DNA of 64,000 nucleotides from Anthoceros angustus (taxonomy: Eukaryota; Streptophyta; Anthocerotopsida; Anthocerotales; Anthocerotaceae): NCBI GenBank assembly GCA_010909165.1, contig MU008176.1:1-64000 (forward strand). Direction: 5' to 3'. Of this stretch, positions 24,379 through 37,420 are shown piece by piece. The translations under genes were made by a program, and so were the position numbers. The notes beneath the pieces are model-generated. The model was not told the DNA's origin. It did no database searches and worked only from the letters and a program-made list of their open reading frames with translations. The first letter of the stretch is position 1; the number at the start of each line of letters is the position of its first letter.

Positions 24379-25470
24379 TCGTCGCGTCTCCAACCAACCT
24401 CGCGCAGCTTCAACACGGAAGTTCACACAGATTATGCATTAAGAGACTCTCAAGGGTCTCTTATACATGTGTGGTTCCACGACTCACTCTCGATGTCTAG
24501 AAAATTGGCTCTACCACGGCACCCCTACCAATCGGCAACTCTCTGCGGGTCCTCAAACATCCTATCCCCTAACCCCAAAAGCCCGGACCTATGATGTCGC
24601 TCCCTAAAATCAGTTCGCCTCATGATTCTTTGCCTAGCTCTACCCCATAGGGGTCCCTCGCTCTCTGCGCCTCGATCCGATTTTCCCCAAAACCTCCACC
24701 TCGCTCTCGGCTGCTGCGGTTTCCCGCGCCTTCCATGGGCGTTGCGCGCGGCCTCTACATTTGTCCGCTCCTCCTCCAGCAGCCACGTGCTCCTCCTCCA
24801 TGCTCGCTCGCTCATTTCGCTCATCTCACCACTTGGGTAGGCCCAGCTCATTCGGAAGAACCCAGTAGCGTGGCAGTCAAGATGTGCAAGTTTACGCCCC
24901 TCTGTCCCAACAACCACATACACATTTAGAGTGAGCACCGCTCACCATGCGACGGCCGAGGACATGAGCATCCTCATCGCCCGCGCTGTCGCCCTTCTCT
25001 GGAGGTCCTTACCCTCTCCTCCCGTGGACAATCACAGGCGGTGCTTGGGTTTCGAGGATCGCCTCCCCATGCGGTACTCATCGGTGGCTTCCCCACCTCG
25101 GTTCCTCCTTCATGGTGGCGGTTTAGCCACCGTGGTGGTTCCCCCAGTGGTGGCTTGACTCTGCGGTTGGATGTTGCGCCTTCTTGGTTTGGCCTCTCTC
25201 TTGACTCGGCCCTAGCTTCATCTCTCTCGCTTGTATCTCTCCATGACTTCTTGAATTTCTCAGGCGCCATTGTTTCCACTCCAGGACTCGCGAGACCTCA
25301 TCTTGAAGCTCCTCAATTGTAGCATCGCCCCTTGACTGATTCACTAAGGCCTCTGTTGGGTGGACATGGCCCTTAGCCGCCTCGTGCCTTGCATAGGGCC
25401 GCCTCGCATTCCGTCTGCGCTCCTCACCTTGTTCTCGCCTTCCGGGCTCTCCAACTTTCCTTGAGCAACT
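24379..25470. repeat. Tandem duplication D3, unit 2
   Basis: Collinear with unit 1 (same blocks near 24883-24970 and 25190-25450) but about 150 bp longer because of an extra segment near 24540-24850. No gene is recognised. Confidence 0.65.
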
Positions 25471-25479
25471 TTCCTGTTG

Positions 25480-25962
25480 TCACTCGGCCGGTGAGAGCCA
25501 TGGTCGCTCGGTCGAGGAGATCACTGCGTCGAGCCATGGGCCAAGTCGGGGCTGCAGATTCTTGGGCTGCCCGTGCCCATTCCCTCCACAACAATTCGCC
25601 GCGGTGTCACTATCTCCGCCCGGTAGGACGGGTCGGTGAAATGTCGCCAAAATGTTCCGATCCGTCGCGACTTGGCTATTAACCCCTCTTCTTCTAGGGG
25701 TTGGTTTGCCACCGCCTCCTCCGCCTCCAATCTCTCCTAGCGCCGACTCATCCTGCACCGAGAGGGGAACAACTTGTGCTTCCTTTATTTTCTCCTCCTT
25801 CACCTGCCGATTTCGACCGGTGACCCTAGGTGTAGTCAGGTTCCTCTTCTCACGGCCGCCCTTCCTTCTTCGCCGACCCGCTCGCCGCCTCCGCTTCTTG
25901 CCCTTGGAAACCTCCCCACCTTCATCCGAATCTTCTAGGGAGGCGATTCCCAACCGCTAGAA
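25480..25962 (-). other. Lysine/arginine-rich open frame, unrecognised
   Basis: A minus-strand frame of about 157 codons reads RLGIASLEDSDEGGEVSKGK, then a run of Lys/Arg, then a Gly run. The acidic patch followed by a basic region resembles the N-terminal parts of some retroelement gag proteins. No RT or zinc knuckle accompanies it, so I leave it unassigned. Confidence 0.25.
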
Positions 25963-27299
25963 TCCTTCCCTAATCCTTACACTCCTCCTCCTCTACCTTG
26001 AGTTCCCCGACCGCTTCCGCCTATGAAGGGCGTATACGCCCAACTCCGTTAGACACTAATGCACATGAATTAAAAAGGTGAAATCAAGGAGGGCCGAAGG
26101 GAGAGCAAATTCGCCTTCTCTCATGTGCTCTTTCAAAGATCATCCTCCCCAATCGATTTGTGTACCCTTAACCACCTCATGAAGAAAGACCAGAAGTGGT
26201 CCGCCATATGATCCAACTTTGCTCAGAACACAAAATCCACTTGGCCAATCCCACCCACCCAGATACACGAGTTGGCGAGTCACCCATCCATTGTTCACCC
26301 TCACTTCTTCATGAGCGCAGCTGCAGCCTCGTGGTCTTCTTTCTCTGGGGTCAATTACCAAGCTCCCATCCTCCGATGCTTCGCCATACATCGAAAGAGC
26401 CCCAAATCCCGCTTTATGCCTCTTCCTCTTCTGACTGTTCTCAATTGCCGACTTGCACCAATGCCGGGCCGTCAGAACACCATTTCTTCTCCATAAATTC
26501 TGTGCCCAGCCTCCGCACCAGTCGCCTCACCTTCCAAAGGTCCATGTTGGGCCACCGCAGGTGGATTTCAGCCGGGCGCCATCTCCTTCTCCTTGTTTCC
26601 CAGAAAGAACTCGACCCACCGCAGACGCCGGGTCAAAAAGGGAACACCACCCTTGCACGCTTCCACTCTCGCTGGCCCTCTGCCTCGCCGCCTTTTCCTC
26701 CTTCCCTTCGCCACGCCTTCCTTCCTCCGCCGCCACCGCTCTCGACGACGCCTTCTACTCCCAGCAAATGTAGACTCGCCCAGCGTTAGCTGCGCGCGCC
26801 TGCCTTGTCAGCCCCGCCCACGCCGCCCGCCTCGAAATTATGACCTCGCGGCCGTGTGTCCGTCTCTCGCTTGCGCCCGACTGCCCGCCCGCCACTAGGG
26901 TTGTAAACTCCTCGTCTCAGACGTCTTTCTTCGCCACTGGTGGAACTGCCACCTCCCTTGATCACAACTGTGTGGGTGTAGCTCTAGCATATAGACACTT
27001 TCTTATTTCTAAAATTACCAAAACCCAAGGACTCTATTTCCGACATACCTATCCGGGGTCGAAACCTAAGGTCCGAAAACAAACAAACACACCCAAAACA
27101 AAAAAAATCGTTTATCCCGACACTTCAGAGGGGGGTTAGTGCACATGTGGTCTTCCACATGCGCGCCATCGCCACCACAACTAAGCTTGGGTCCACAAGG
27201 GAGCTGGGCACATGCTTGAGGCAGAAGGAGGAACCCTAGCTACGTTCTGAGCTTGAAGCCAGAGGGAGAAGGAGCGCAAGAAGAAACCGCTGAAGGTCG
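25963..27299. other. C-rich retroelement-like debris, no assigned gene
   Basis: Minus-strand frames at 26.14-26.4 kb contain Trp-rich pieces (GWVTRQLVYLGGWDWPSGF) split by stops. They resemble degraded gag/ORF1-type sequence, but I could not match a family. The plus-strand open frames here are Pro/Ser-rich and compositional. Confidence 0.25.
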
Positions 27300-28920
27300 T
27301 TGAGCGTGAAGGAACTTGAGACCACGAGGGTGCTGGAGTCAGCCGCCAACGCCAGGAGAAGAAGCACCGAGCTGAAGCGCCGGCGAAGTAAGGACACAAA
27401 AGGAGACCTCGCGAGCACTGGCCTCACCCCGGAAGGAGGAGCGGTGAAGAAAATTGACAGCAGCCGGGGAAGTGCCACCAGGACTAACATTGCTATTGTG
27501 TCTTAGGTTGGGGTTGTTGTCAGTGGCAAAGGGGTGAGAACCTGGAAGTGAAGCTCTGAGGATTGCCAACTCCGGAAATTGGGAAGTAATTCACTCCCCT
27601 AGACGCGCTTGGATTGGAAAGCCACCATGCCCCGAGCAGGAAAAGGCAAGGGGAAGGAACCACTTGCCAAGGGTTCCTCCTCGCGAGGTGGAAAAGGGAA
27701 GAAGGCAGCAAAGTGAGGTTGCCGCCACTGTGAGGGGTGAGGTCGAGATGCCCTCAATTTACATGTTTATGGCAGCTCAACTCCACGATTTGCTGATTTT
27801 CTGCGGAAGAGGAGAACATCCAATTGGGATGGGTATGGCGGTCGCCAATGGGCCTACACCAATTTGGAATTGAGGAGAGTGCTACATCAATCTCCATCAA
27901 TCGGAGGCAGCCCTTGTTGCCGCATTCCGGAAAGGAATGCCCGGACCGATCCCCGCCGGACGGTCCGGAGCATTCGAAGGTGTGTATGGAGACTGAGGAG
28001 GAGAGCTCAGGGATTGCTCTCCTCGAGAGGACAAATGGAGGGAAAAGGATTGCCCTCTCGGAAATTCCTCAGGAAGTTCTTGATATGATGGATGGAGGAG
28101 TGAAGGCCCATGCCAAGAATGGCCGGAAAACGGACAGTATCAGGGAGCTGAAGTGGAGGCTCTTTGCGAAGATTGTATTGGGATTAGTAAATTACCAGCG
28201 AACCTCTTACTTCAGCACCAATTTCCTTCAGTTCTTGTGGAAGATTTCAAGAGGAGCTAAGCCGATTGGGGGACGATCATGTACGAAGCTTACATACACC
28301 ACAGGGAAAAGCTCCTCCGGCCAAATTCAGTGGATGAGGAAGGGCCAAGGCCCTGCTACCTTAGCACCTATTTGGTGCACTTAGGAAACGAGACTTCACA
28401 AGCAAGGAGTTGGAAGATGCTTGGCATCCTTCGGAGATAATCCATCTCCACCAAGTTTGGAAAGGCCTTTGCCTTTCGCCTTGAAGAAAACAATGGGGGG
28501 TCAGACCTCCACAAGCACGCCAGGGCCAAGGGCAGAAGAAGGAGCGGCAACAAGGTTGCCGGAATGGGAAGTCTTTCCTTCCCAAGAGCGTGGGGAGGAG
28601 GAAGAGCAAGGTCCGGCCGAAGAGGGCCGAATGGTAGTCTACGAGCGGAGGACTGCCACAGGAGGGGTGATAGCCCCAAGGGTGGGGGGAGTCCCCACCA
28701 TTTCATCTGCGGTAGCAAGGAGCCACTCCCCCGCCCCACCACCCAAGGGTAGGCATCACCGTGTAGGCGCTCAGCCACCACTGGGAGGGTGGGGCAGTGC
28801 CACCCCTCGGTAGGTAAAGGCACCTGGGGAGCAAACCAATCATGTAGGCAAGCACCCCACGCCTGTGCAGTGCCCATGCATGGGGAAGGTGTGAAGGGAG
28901 GCACTGAGATACGTCATGGA
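27300..28920 (+). pseudogene. Gag-like region of an LTR retroelement (family G)
   Basis: Plus-strand frames include a basic start MPRAGKGKGKEPLAKGSS at 27627, then a region near 28050-28380 with ALSEIPQEVLDMMDGGVKAH, ELKWRLFAKIVLGLVNYQRT and FLWKISRGAKPI. In the next frame, DWGTIMYEAYIHHREKLL follows. The last block is similar to RGKRADWGRIIFARINQEAR on the minus strand near 43.5 kb, which identifies a shared gag-like family. Frames shift at least three times. No zinc knuckle was seen. Confidence 0.5.
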
Positions 28921-29549
28921 CAACACGCAGGCCACCCCTACCTCCGCTACCAAAGGGAAGGGCGATGTAATACAGTGAGAGGGGCCTCACCACTGCTGCC
29001 GACAGTCGAGGAGCACAAGGAGCCGGAAAACTCCCAAAGAAGAAGCGCAGGGTATGTTTTCAAAGCATCACCTTAACTACGTTTAAAAGCCAATAATCGC
29101 CTTTGTTTGTAGGTTTGCATTGTTGTTGAAGCGAGTTCAATCTATTCTATTTACTCTTCATTAGTTGAATAGCTGACCAGATTTATGCTATCGGATATGT
29201 TCATTAGGAAGTTCACAAAGAAAAGGTTTCTTGTTGGTTTTTGTATATCGGATCCATGAATATTATTTAACGAAAATGTTTGTCAGTTAGCGATTTTGGT
29301 GGGATTTCTAGAATGAGCTTCTACTAGGCAATTTGTGTATTCACTAAACATTAGTCATTTCTACTCTAGTGCTACATTTTTCTACCTGATGGTAGATTAT
29401 TTTCACTTGCCACATGGCTCTACTATATTGTAATGAATTTTACTGTTGGGTAAAATAATGACCAAAAGATCAATTCTCTCTCTAAAATTCACACTACCCC
29501 GAAAAAAAATCAACTCAAGCGTCGAGGCCCCGTGAGACGAGGCCGCCTT
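28921..29549. other. Spacer, AT-rich from 29.1 kb
   Basis: From about 29080 to 29500 the sequence is AT-rich and non-coding by inspection. Nothing is recognised. Confidence 0.4.
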
Positions 29550-29875
29550 GACTTTTATACTCTCCGTTCCTTGAGTGAGTTGCGCCCAGCGTAGTAGATC
29601 GGATGATCCCCTTCGGATTTGATCGTCCTTTTGGGTGAGCACTACTCGGAGTGGCAAACGCCTGGCACACACATCCACACATATGCGAAACCCGTCTTCC
29701 CCAATCCGGGCCCTTTCTTGATCTGGGGAGCTGCACCTACCAAGGTAGTACACCGTCAACGAGCCAACTCTAGATTTCGGGTCAATTCCTACCTCCTCCT
29801 TCCGAGTACGGTGGCTTTTGCTGAGAGTCCTTAATGAACTGGGTCAGCAGTAACCCACCAGCCCGAGGAGAATCC

Positions 29876-30760
29876 TCACAACTCCTTTAGATTAGGTGGC
29901 GGCTGCGAAGAGCGCACTGACTCAGACAGCTCGTTTTGGTTCACCTCTAATACCCTCTGTCCCCCGATGGCATTACGACACCCGTGCTCACAGAATTTTA
30001 CTAAAATCATTCGAGTAGCATTTCTCGAGGTGCACCGAGGGCGGTTTGAGTCTCCCTGCCTGGCGCTCCGCATAGTTCCGTAGGTGGCCAATGTGCTTGT
30101 CCTCCTCCCCATGCACACAAAAGTTGTCGAGGAACACCTCCATGAAGTCCCCTCGGGAAGTTCCAAAACGCGTTGGTCACCATCATCGCATGAAATCCAC
30201 GGTGCTCCGTCATCCCAAAGCTCCTCCTCTTGTAGGCGAACGTCCCCCACTCCGTCGTGAACGTTGTTTTATCCTAGTCCGACTCCCTCAAAAAAGGTGC
30301 GAGTTGGTTATATCGAGAGTATCCATCTGTGGCGAAGGTGAGTAGTACTTTAGCCCACCACTTGTCCAAAGATTATCATCCACGAAAGCGGCATGGGAAA
30401 TGGTCCTTCTATGGGCGTGAGTTTCACTCAATCGTGGCGGGGCGCCGTCATCCGTCAGGTACTCCGTCTTGGGTACTGCCACCACAATGGGTGCCACCCG
30501 TTCATTTGTTACAATTGGAAAGATAATGCTCCAGCCTCCAAATACTTGTCGAGGACCTCCTTGACTCTTCAGCAGTGTTTGGGATTGATTTGTCTTACGA
30601 ATCTGGCTAATCCGGACGGGCACCATGCCGCAACCGAGGTCTGTCCGGTGTCCATCCTATGTTCTCCCCATTGTTTAAGAATACCCTTCTTCATGTCCGG
30701 TGACCTTGAAAAGTTAAAATACTTGTTTGAATTCCCCGGCAAGAACAGGTAAGCTCACGC
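29876..30760 (-). pseudogene. Ty3/gypsy reverse transcriptase remnant
   Basis: Minus-strand frames give, in order, an N-terminal RT block IIFPIVTNERVAPIVVAVPK, a middle part with TTFTTEWGTFAY, and MMVTNAFWNF. FMEVFLDNFCVHGEEDKHIG follows; in it, FLDN stands where active enzymes have FLDD or YIDD. The order and spacing are those of a gypsy RT. The blocks are spread over three frames with stops between, so it is not functional as written. The change to Asn at the second catalytic Asp could be real decay or a base-calling error. Confidence 0.75.
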
Positions 30761-33366
30761 CTCAACTCCGTTGGCATCCCTTTCCGGAACTTTAAGGGCT
30801 TACAATTAGTAGCATCACTCCACATCTTCCACATATCCGGGTTGATCGCTCTCCCTCTCCGCGCCTTGCTGCTTAGCTACGTCCTGAACCCCTCGTCCTC
30901 CGCCCGAGGGTCATCTTGCGGTGACATTCCCCACTCCCGTGAAAAGTTAAATCCGGGGTGAGCGGGTCACTTCTTCAGGGCTCCTAGCCCGTTTCGTCCT
31001 CCATGAACCTCCTCTCTTTGCATCATTCCTCCTGACATCTTCCGTCACATCCACGAGGAAGCGATCGATGACCTCCCATCTCCGAGAAGTCGCCCCTCCC
31101 AGATAGTCCATCTCCTCCTCGAGACTATGAGATTTTGGGAAAGGATAAGGCCGTCCGTTTCCTCCGTTAAATGCGTCCACACTATCTCGGGCGGAGATGT
31201 ACTCAAGAAAGTATTGCTTCTGCAGTTCCCCCACGGTCGATGTCCTTGCTCTAGGTGATACGCCACCCGTCCTTGAACCTCCTTTATCTTGATTCGACCC
31301 ACCGGTTTTAAAGTGGATCTCCTCAATAGGCAAAGTGTAGCTTGCCGTTTAGGCGAGTCACGAGCCAAGCGTCCCCAGCAACACCTCATACCCCCTAAGG
31401 GTCTGCGGGCTTGATGACCACGAGAATCCGGCATGTGTATGGGCGCTGCTATGTTGGCTTGAACTCGGATGCGGACATCTCCGCGGGCGCCGCGCCTCGG
31501 CCAGTCCGCCATCCTCCCGAGGGGTTTTGGTTCACTGCGTTCGGAACGCAGTGAACCCCAAGCGCCGTGGCCTCCGTGATGGGGTTGACTCCGAACCCGT
31601 GTCTAGGGCATGCGTTCTTGATGACGCATCCGCGATCTGCACGAACTACCGGGCGCCTCCCGGGTCCGTGTGGGGCTTACCACTCTTACCTTCCACCGCG
31701 GTTTGGTCTTCCTACGAGGCGGGGTGCCTCGTCGTGGTTGTCTCCTTGATGGCTCATGCGGACCTCACAGCTCGGTACTTGACCATGGCGGCGTGTCTCC
31801 CTCCGCCTTCCAAAGAAACGGCCCGGGACCGGCTTACGCAGCACGCTTCCGGAGCTCTCGCCCCTATTCCCATTCATTCCCGGCGAAATAGCTCGCGATC
31901 GTACCCTTCAGGCGGTGTCTGGCAATTCAGGCCATTGGGCTCATTGCTTCATCCAAGTCCTTCTCCATTTCGGCGACGTCCTACTCCTTGTTCCGTCGCC
32001 GCACCTCTTCCGCCCTCCAACGGAGCTGGAGCCGCTCTATCTCCTGCCTCGTGGTCCGCACGGTGAATTATAGCCTGGAGGCTGCTCGTTCAAGCCATCA
32101 ATCGTTTCTCTTGGAGCTGCAGTCCACCAAGGTCTCCCTTCACGCAGTCCTCCATCTCTTGTCGCCGCTCCTCCGTCCCTTGCAGCTGTGCCCGGAGATC
32201 CTCCATCTCGGCTGTTGCTTGGCCTCCTCTCCTACACTGCATGGCTTGTCCGGTGCACACTTTCTGCTACGTCTGTCCGGCCTTCAAGTTACGGTAGGCG
32301 GCCGCACTCCTCGCCATCTCTCCACCCGCCCGATTGGAATCACATGGCAGTAGTGGTCCCGTCTCTGTTCGCTGGCAACCCGGCTGCCCGCTTCGCCTTC
32401 ACACAGGCCTCCCGGGCTTGGTGTTGCTCTGCCAGGCCCGGGTTTCTGGGCAATGTCCCCCAGCCCTCCTTGCCTTGGTTTTTCCTCCCTCCACGGCTCC
32501 CTGAGGCTGCCCCTCCGTTGCAAAGGTCCTCCGCCTTGCTTGGGCCTCACCGCTTCTCGAGCATGTTCAGACAACAAGGATCTTGGTCCGATCTTGTTGA
32601 AGCCGGACTCGACCTCCTCCTCCAGCCGCCCGGCGCTTCTCTCCTCGAGTTTCTCGACTGAGGGACTCCGCCTTCTTCTTGGCATGCAGACCGCCTCCAC
32701 CGTCCACAGGCATCCACCCCAAGCGGCCTGTCCGTCTCTGGTGGCCTCTAACTTCCAAGGAGGTCCTCCCTGCCCGTTCTGTGAGGGCCATGCACTCCGT
32801 CCATGGCCCAGTTTGCGACAATACTACCGCTGTGGTCTCCTCTCCCCAGCCGTGCCCAGATAACACCGAAGGAAGTCCACCGTTGTGGGTCGCGGGCATC
32901 TCCCGATCCGTTAAAATAAGGACCGCCAAAGCGTGCAGTCCGGAGGAGTCCGAATTAAGGCTCTCCAGTTCTTCAATGAGGACCCTTAGGTCCACGAGTG
33001 TTCTCGACATGGTCCTCGGGACCTTCCACCTCCTTGGCCCTGCAGGCTTCAACTCTCCTTCTCCGCCCGCCTTCTTAGGGCGTGAGGTGGTGAGGGGGTC
33101 TCGAGGTTTTACTCTACCGGGATGGGATCAAGCTGTGCTGGCCGCGACTGCCTCGCCTCCTCAGATCTCGCCCGCCTTTTCTACGCCTCCGCTTCCCCGC
33201 CACTCCCGGTGAGGCAGTAACCGGCGGGGTCTTAGGCGCTACAAGGATTGGTGGGGCCGTTTTCCGCCTCTTGGCCACTCCTCCTCGTCCATGGGGTTCT
33301 GCACTGGACCGCTGGCGCCATTGGCCATGACCCGCCTCTTCCCGTGGGCGCCTTTCCGCAGGTGCC
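30761..33366 (-). pseudogene. Degraded retroelement internal sequence
   Basis: Minus-strand frames are the more protein-like. They include YFLEYISARDSVDAFNGG near 31.2 kb and a coiled-coil-like stretch EKLEERSAGRLEEEVESGF near 32.6 kb, which fit the upstream (gag/protease) part of the element whose RT lies at 29.9-30.76 kb. I could not identify a protease or zinc-knuckle motif, so the assignment rests on position and strand. Confidence 0.4.
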
Positions 33367-33790
33367 TGTGACTACTGAGATTCCCTTGGGGTTAAAAAAT
33401 AAGTAGGGTTTTGTTTTTTTAGTAGGAGGCAGTGGAAAGGAGGAATAAGCATGGATAGCACTCCGTTGGACTCGGAGTGGCAACGTACCGGACCTACTAT
33501 GGCGACAGGGCCCGTCGAGAAGCAGGATAAGTCCGGACCCACTCCAGGTCAAAAGCAGGATAAATCGCCCGATAACTTAGAAGTTGAGCGTGAGACGGAC
33601 TAGCGGCGCCACGTGGGCCACAGGTGGAGGTCGGGCATGCAGTGGCAGGCCGTAGCCTGCAGGCCGTTATAGCAGTATTCACGCGGGCTGCAGAGCGTAA
33701 GTCTGTGGCGGCGTGGGCAGTAAGCGGGCGTAGGTCGAAAGCCATGCGGACCTCAGCGATTCACAGACGAGGCGCCTTCCAGCCAGTTAC
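33367..33790 (+). repeat. LTR/leader-like sequence, left inverted arm
   Basis: It starts TGTGACTACTGAGATTCCC and contains GGGTTTTGTTTTTTTAGTAGG. The reverse complement of 44822-44340 begins TGTGGACTACGGACTCTTCC and runs in parallel, so two related LTR/leader sequences face each other. The TG start and its position before a gag-like frame fit a 5' LTR. No downstream copy of this LTR was found. Confidence 0.5.
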
Positions 33791-36297
33791 TCCCAAAGCG
33801 GCCGAAGGAAGGTCATTTTGCGACCTCGAGACAATTCTCGATCTCTTGCGCTCATAACCCGGCTCTCTGGCGCTATCTCTTTGAGCGCCCAAGCACCTCG
33901 TGGTTGTTCACCGGGGTTGGAGCGGTGAAGCGGCGAGGAGGCGCATCGTGCCGGTCCGATCGGCGGCTACGGACAAGAGGCAGGCGATGGCACCCAAAAG
34001 CTGCGGAAGTTTGGGAGCCATGGAACCTCGTAGGCGCAACATTGTGACCGGCGCTATCTCCGGACTTTGGGCCACAGGTGGAGGCGGGAGAATTAGTTGA
34101 GGAGTGGCACTGGATGTGTTCGGGTGATGCGGGCGTTCGGCAGTCACTCTGGTCAGGAGTTCGCCGGAAGATGTTGGCGGCCACAAGGAGGTTCGGTCAA
34201 GAACCTCGGGAGGACCGGCGATGGACCTTGGAGGGAGGTCTGAGGCTAACCGCCCAAAGGAGGAAGAAGGGGTGGTGCGAGCCCCTCAAGGCGAAGGAAG
34301 ATAGGGCGGCAAGCAGCGATCTTTGAGGCACAGGCAGAGGACCACCAGCGGGTTGATATCCGACTCTTTGACGGTAGGAGTAAGGCGGTAGCCGGATCAT
34401 TATCCATTGGAACACTCACCAAGGTGGATCACCTTGGTGATAACTGATTTCTGCATGCGCTTCTGGCGGGGAAGAGGCGGGCGGGAAGGATTATCTTCGC
34501 CCGGTTAGTCGAGGCAAGCTCGAGGCGAGAAGCCTCGCCATCAATTTGTCCCCACGTATCCATGTGGGGACATTTGAACTCTGAAGGAGGGAGAGCTGAG
34601 CGGGCGCCCGGAAAGGACCGGAGGCCCGCCGAAGTGGAGCGCAAGGGCGCCCGAGGTGGGGGGCCGACAAGGCCAAACGGACCCGGAGGAGGACGACCGG
34701 AGGGAATTGACTCCATACCTGAACGGACCCCTCACCACCTGTGGAAGTATGGAGGAAATCCCCGCCTCCTCCCGGTGCCCCCCAAATGAGCAGCCAAGGC
34801 AGCAGAGGCGGCCCGACTCCAATAGCCCCCACCGCCCACAACCATACCAAGGAGCCCCGCCGACCCGAGGGAACCAAGAGACGCAAGATGGCTCCAACGC
34901 AGACCTCAGACGGTGCCAAGATTTACCCCCGCCTACCTGAGTGGCAAGAAGAGGAAGCAGAAGGAGGGCGTAAGGGACGCCCAGGAGCAGGAGGTCACCG
35001 GCAGCAGACTCGGAGCCGGTCCTGCCTCCGACAGAAGAGGCAAAGGGCTTGCTCCCGACCCCTCACCTCCGAGCCCTGTGAGAAAAAGGGCGGAGAAGGA
35101 GCGGCCAAAAGGGCCAAGGAGGGTGAAGCCCTGAGCCAAGACTGTGACCTAAGGGTCCCGATTAGGTCCGAGAACCCCCCGACTTACTCCGGATCAAGGG
35201 TATGGAGGTCCTCGGATCATGAATGCCGCCTCCCACTACGACTTTGTGGGAGCCTCACTGGCGGCCGTGGAAGAAACACTCAAGTTCCGCTACCGCCATG
35301 GACGATGCTTTGGGGTCTCGGGATGGCCGAGAAGACCCAGGAGGTAGAAGCCACCCGAGGCGATGGTACCTCCGTGAGCTGGAGGGGCCCAGAGGCAAGG
35401 AGGAAGGCTCAAGCCTCGGCCGAATTGAGGAAGGGAAACGCCGGAGGCCGAGAGGGAAGTCTCGTCCATTCAAGGACCGGACTAAATTCTTCACCGGAGG
35501 AGCACCAAGTGCTAAGGAGGCCAAGCACCGAGGACCTCCGCAGTGAGAGGGTAGCGCAGCAGAGGCTAAGAGGCCCGGCAAGTGAGAGGGCTCGGATCTG
35601 AGGCGGCCCGACCACTGAGCCAAGCCGAGAAGCCTGTGAAGGTGGCCAGGAGGTTACCAAGAAGCGACCGCGATCACTATCCATGCTGATCGAACCGGTG
35701 AGGGAGGCGCCACGGGCCAATCAAGACCGAGCAGCAAGAGAGCAAGCACGACGAGCCTGCAGAACACTGAGGCCAAGACCGGAAATCGGGACCCTGTGGC
35801 GCACCGCAGGAGGTAGAAGGGAGGCGCGGTGAGCCGGAGGATGAAGGACACCTTGGAGTTACAACCCAAGACGCTCTGAGCAAGGGGTTCTCAACGAGAG
35901 TCCAAGACTTGAGGAGATAGAGCGCCCCTCAAGATGGAGCAGGAGGCGGCGGAGCGCGACCGCCCAGCCTGTGAAGCTCATGACAAGGAGATGGAGGATC
36001 TCCTGACTCACCGTGAGGTGGAGCAGGAGATGGAAGACCGCAAGGAGACCTTGAGTCAGAACCCAAACTACCATTGAGAGGAATGGTAGTGCGGGGCACA
36101 TGGTCGCGAACGCCGTGAAATAGGCCTCCGAGCTCATTGTTGGAGACGGAGGCGCTGGCGATGCAGGCAGGAGCGGGGACGTCGCCGAAATGGAGAAGGA
36201 CTGGCGGGGAAGCCCTTGATCAGGAGTGCCAGGCCATGACGGAGAGGAGATGGCTGTTAAGCCAGTAATGGACGGAGAAGCAAACACTTTCCAGAAG
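33791..36297 (+). pseudogene. Gag-like region, family G, left part (interrupted)
   Basis: Plus-strand frames contain a VDHLGDN block near 34430 and an FARLVEA block near 34497, then a Pro/Arg/Glu-rich region. All correspond to the minus-strand open frame at 43.5-44.3 kb. From about 35.9 kb an acidic, coiled-coil-like stretch (EQEAAERDRPACEAHDKEME) follows. The frame is cut at 36297 by Copia C and seems to resume at 41557. Stops and shifts are frequent. Confidence 0.5.
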
Positions 36298-36540
36298 TGA
36301 AGGATCGTGGGGCCATGCTGGTGGAAGAGGAGAGGAGGAGGCAAGAGTAGCTCTCTCATTGAGATGAGGCTTGGAGGGTATTTATACCTCCAATAGGCTC
36401 CCTAGGAAGCTCCACAAGAAGCTCCTAGGAAGGAGCACAAGAAGCTTCCTAGTGATTAGCTTAAGCTAAACTAATGATATCGACACCTAACTTAGACTAA
36501 GTGTATTAGTCTAAGTACATTGGGCTTTAATACCCTTACA
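36298..36540 (-). repeat. Copia C 3' LTR with adjacent polypurine tract
   Basis: About 243 bp from TGAAGGATCGTGG to CCCTTACA on the plus strand. It shares long blocks with 41306-41556, such as GAGATGAGGCTTGGAGGGTA and CTAGTGATTAGCTTAAGCTA. On the minus strand the polypurine tract AAGTGGGAGGT (36541-36551) directly precedes the LTR start TGTAAGGG. Confidence 0.85.
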
Positions 36541-36726
36541 ACCTCCCACTTAAAGGCCAATTTACCTTCGTGGGAGAATGGACTATCTCATGCCCATCGT
36601 TAGAGCTTGTGCAAATTGCTCGTAGAGTCCCTTGGTAAGAATATCTGCGGGGTTGGCGGTGAACCTTGACAAGTTGTACCTCTTGTCCAACACCTCTCGA
36701 ATGAAGTGATACTCACATCCACATGT

Positions 36727-37060
36727 TTAGTCTTCGCATGAAACATCGGATTCTTTGCCAATTGATAGCACTGCTATCACAATGCAACACCGGCACTCAA
36801 CCTTGATCCCCAAGTCTCCCACTAAACGAGCAAGCCATATGGCTTCCTTGCAAGCCTCGATTCGCAACATACTCGGCCTCTGGTAGATAGCGAATGCACG
36901 ATCGCAAACGAGATCGCCATGAGACCCCTCCGTGCGTGAAGACATAACTCGATGTGGACCTCCTTTGTCCATATCCCGCATAATCGGCATCTGTACCCAA
37001 CCACATGCATCTTCACTACCAAAACATATGCACAAAGCTTTTGTACCATTCATACCTCAT
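36727..37060 (-). pseudogene. Copia C RNase H fragment
   Basis: Frames combine HGGVSWRSRL with a later ACKEAIWLARLVGDLGIKVE, the recognisable Copia RNase H sequence around the catalytic region. At least two frame changes are needed. Confidence 0.75.
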
Positions 37061-37420
37061 AACTCCTTTTATCGCCTCCCAATGCTTCTTGCCGTGGTTT
37101 GACATAAACTCGCTAACCACTCCCGCAAAGGCAATGTCGGGCGTGTAGCAATCATTGCATACATCAAACTCCCTACCGATGAGTATGGGACCTTCTCCAT
37201 TTCAGCTTTGTCCTCCTCGTAGCTTGGGCAATCCGCTTGAAAGTTTCACATATGGAGGCAATGGAGTACCCAATGGCTTCCCTTCTCCATGTTGAAACGT
37301 TGAAGCACCATTAATGTATTAAAATGCGAGACAAATAAAGCGACGCTTATGTCTGCTCCGACGAATACGCATGCCAAGTATATGGCTCGCCTCCCAAGTC
37401 TGTCATTTCAAAGTGAGCAT

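Noticed and set aside
26196-26789. 197-codon plus-strand frame
   Set aside because: Pro/Ser-rich composition, no domain, and it overlaps more protein-like minus-strand pieces.
32750-32850. Plus-strand Cys/His cluster (CPFCEGHA...C) as a zinc knuckle
   Set aside because: Spacing does not fit CCHC and the surrounding protein-like signal is on the other strand.
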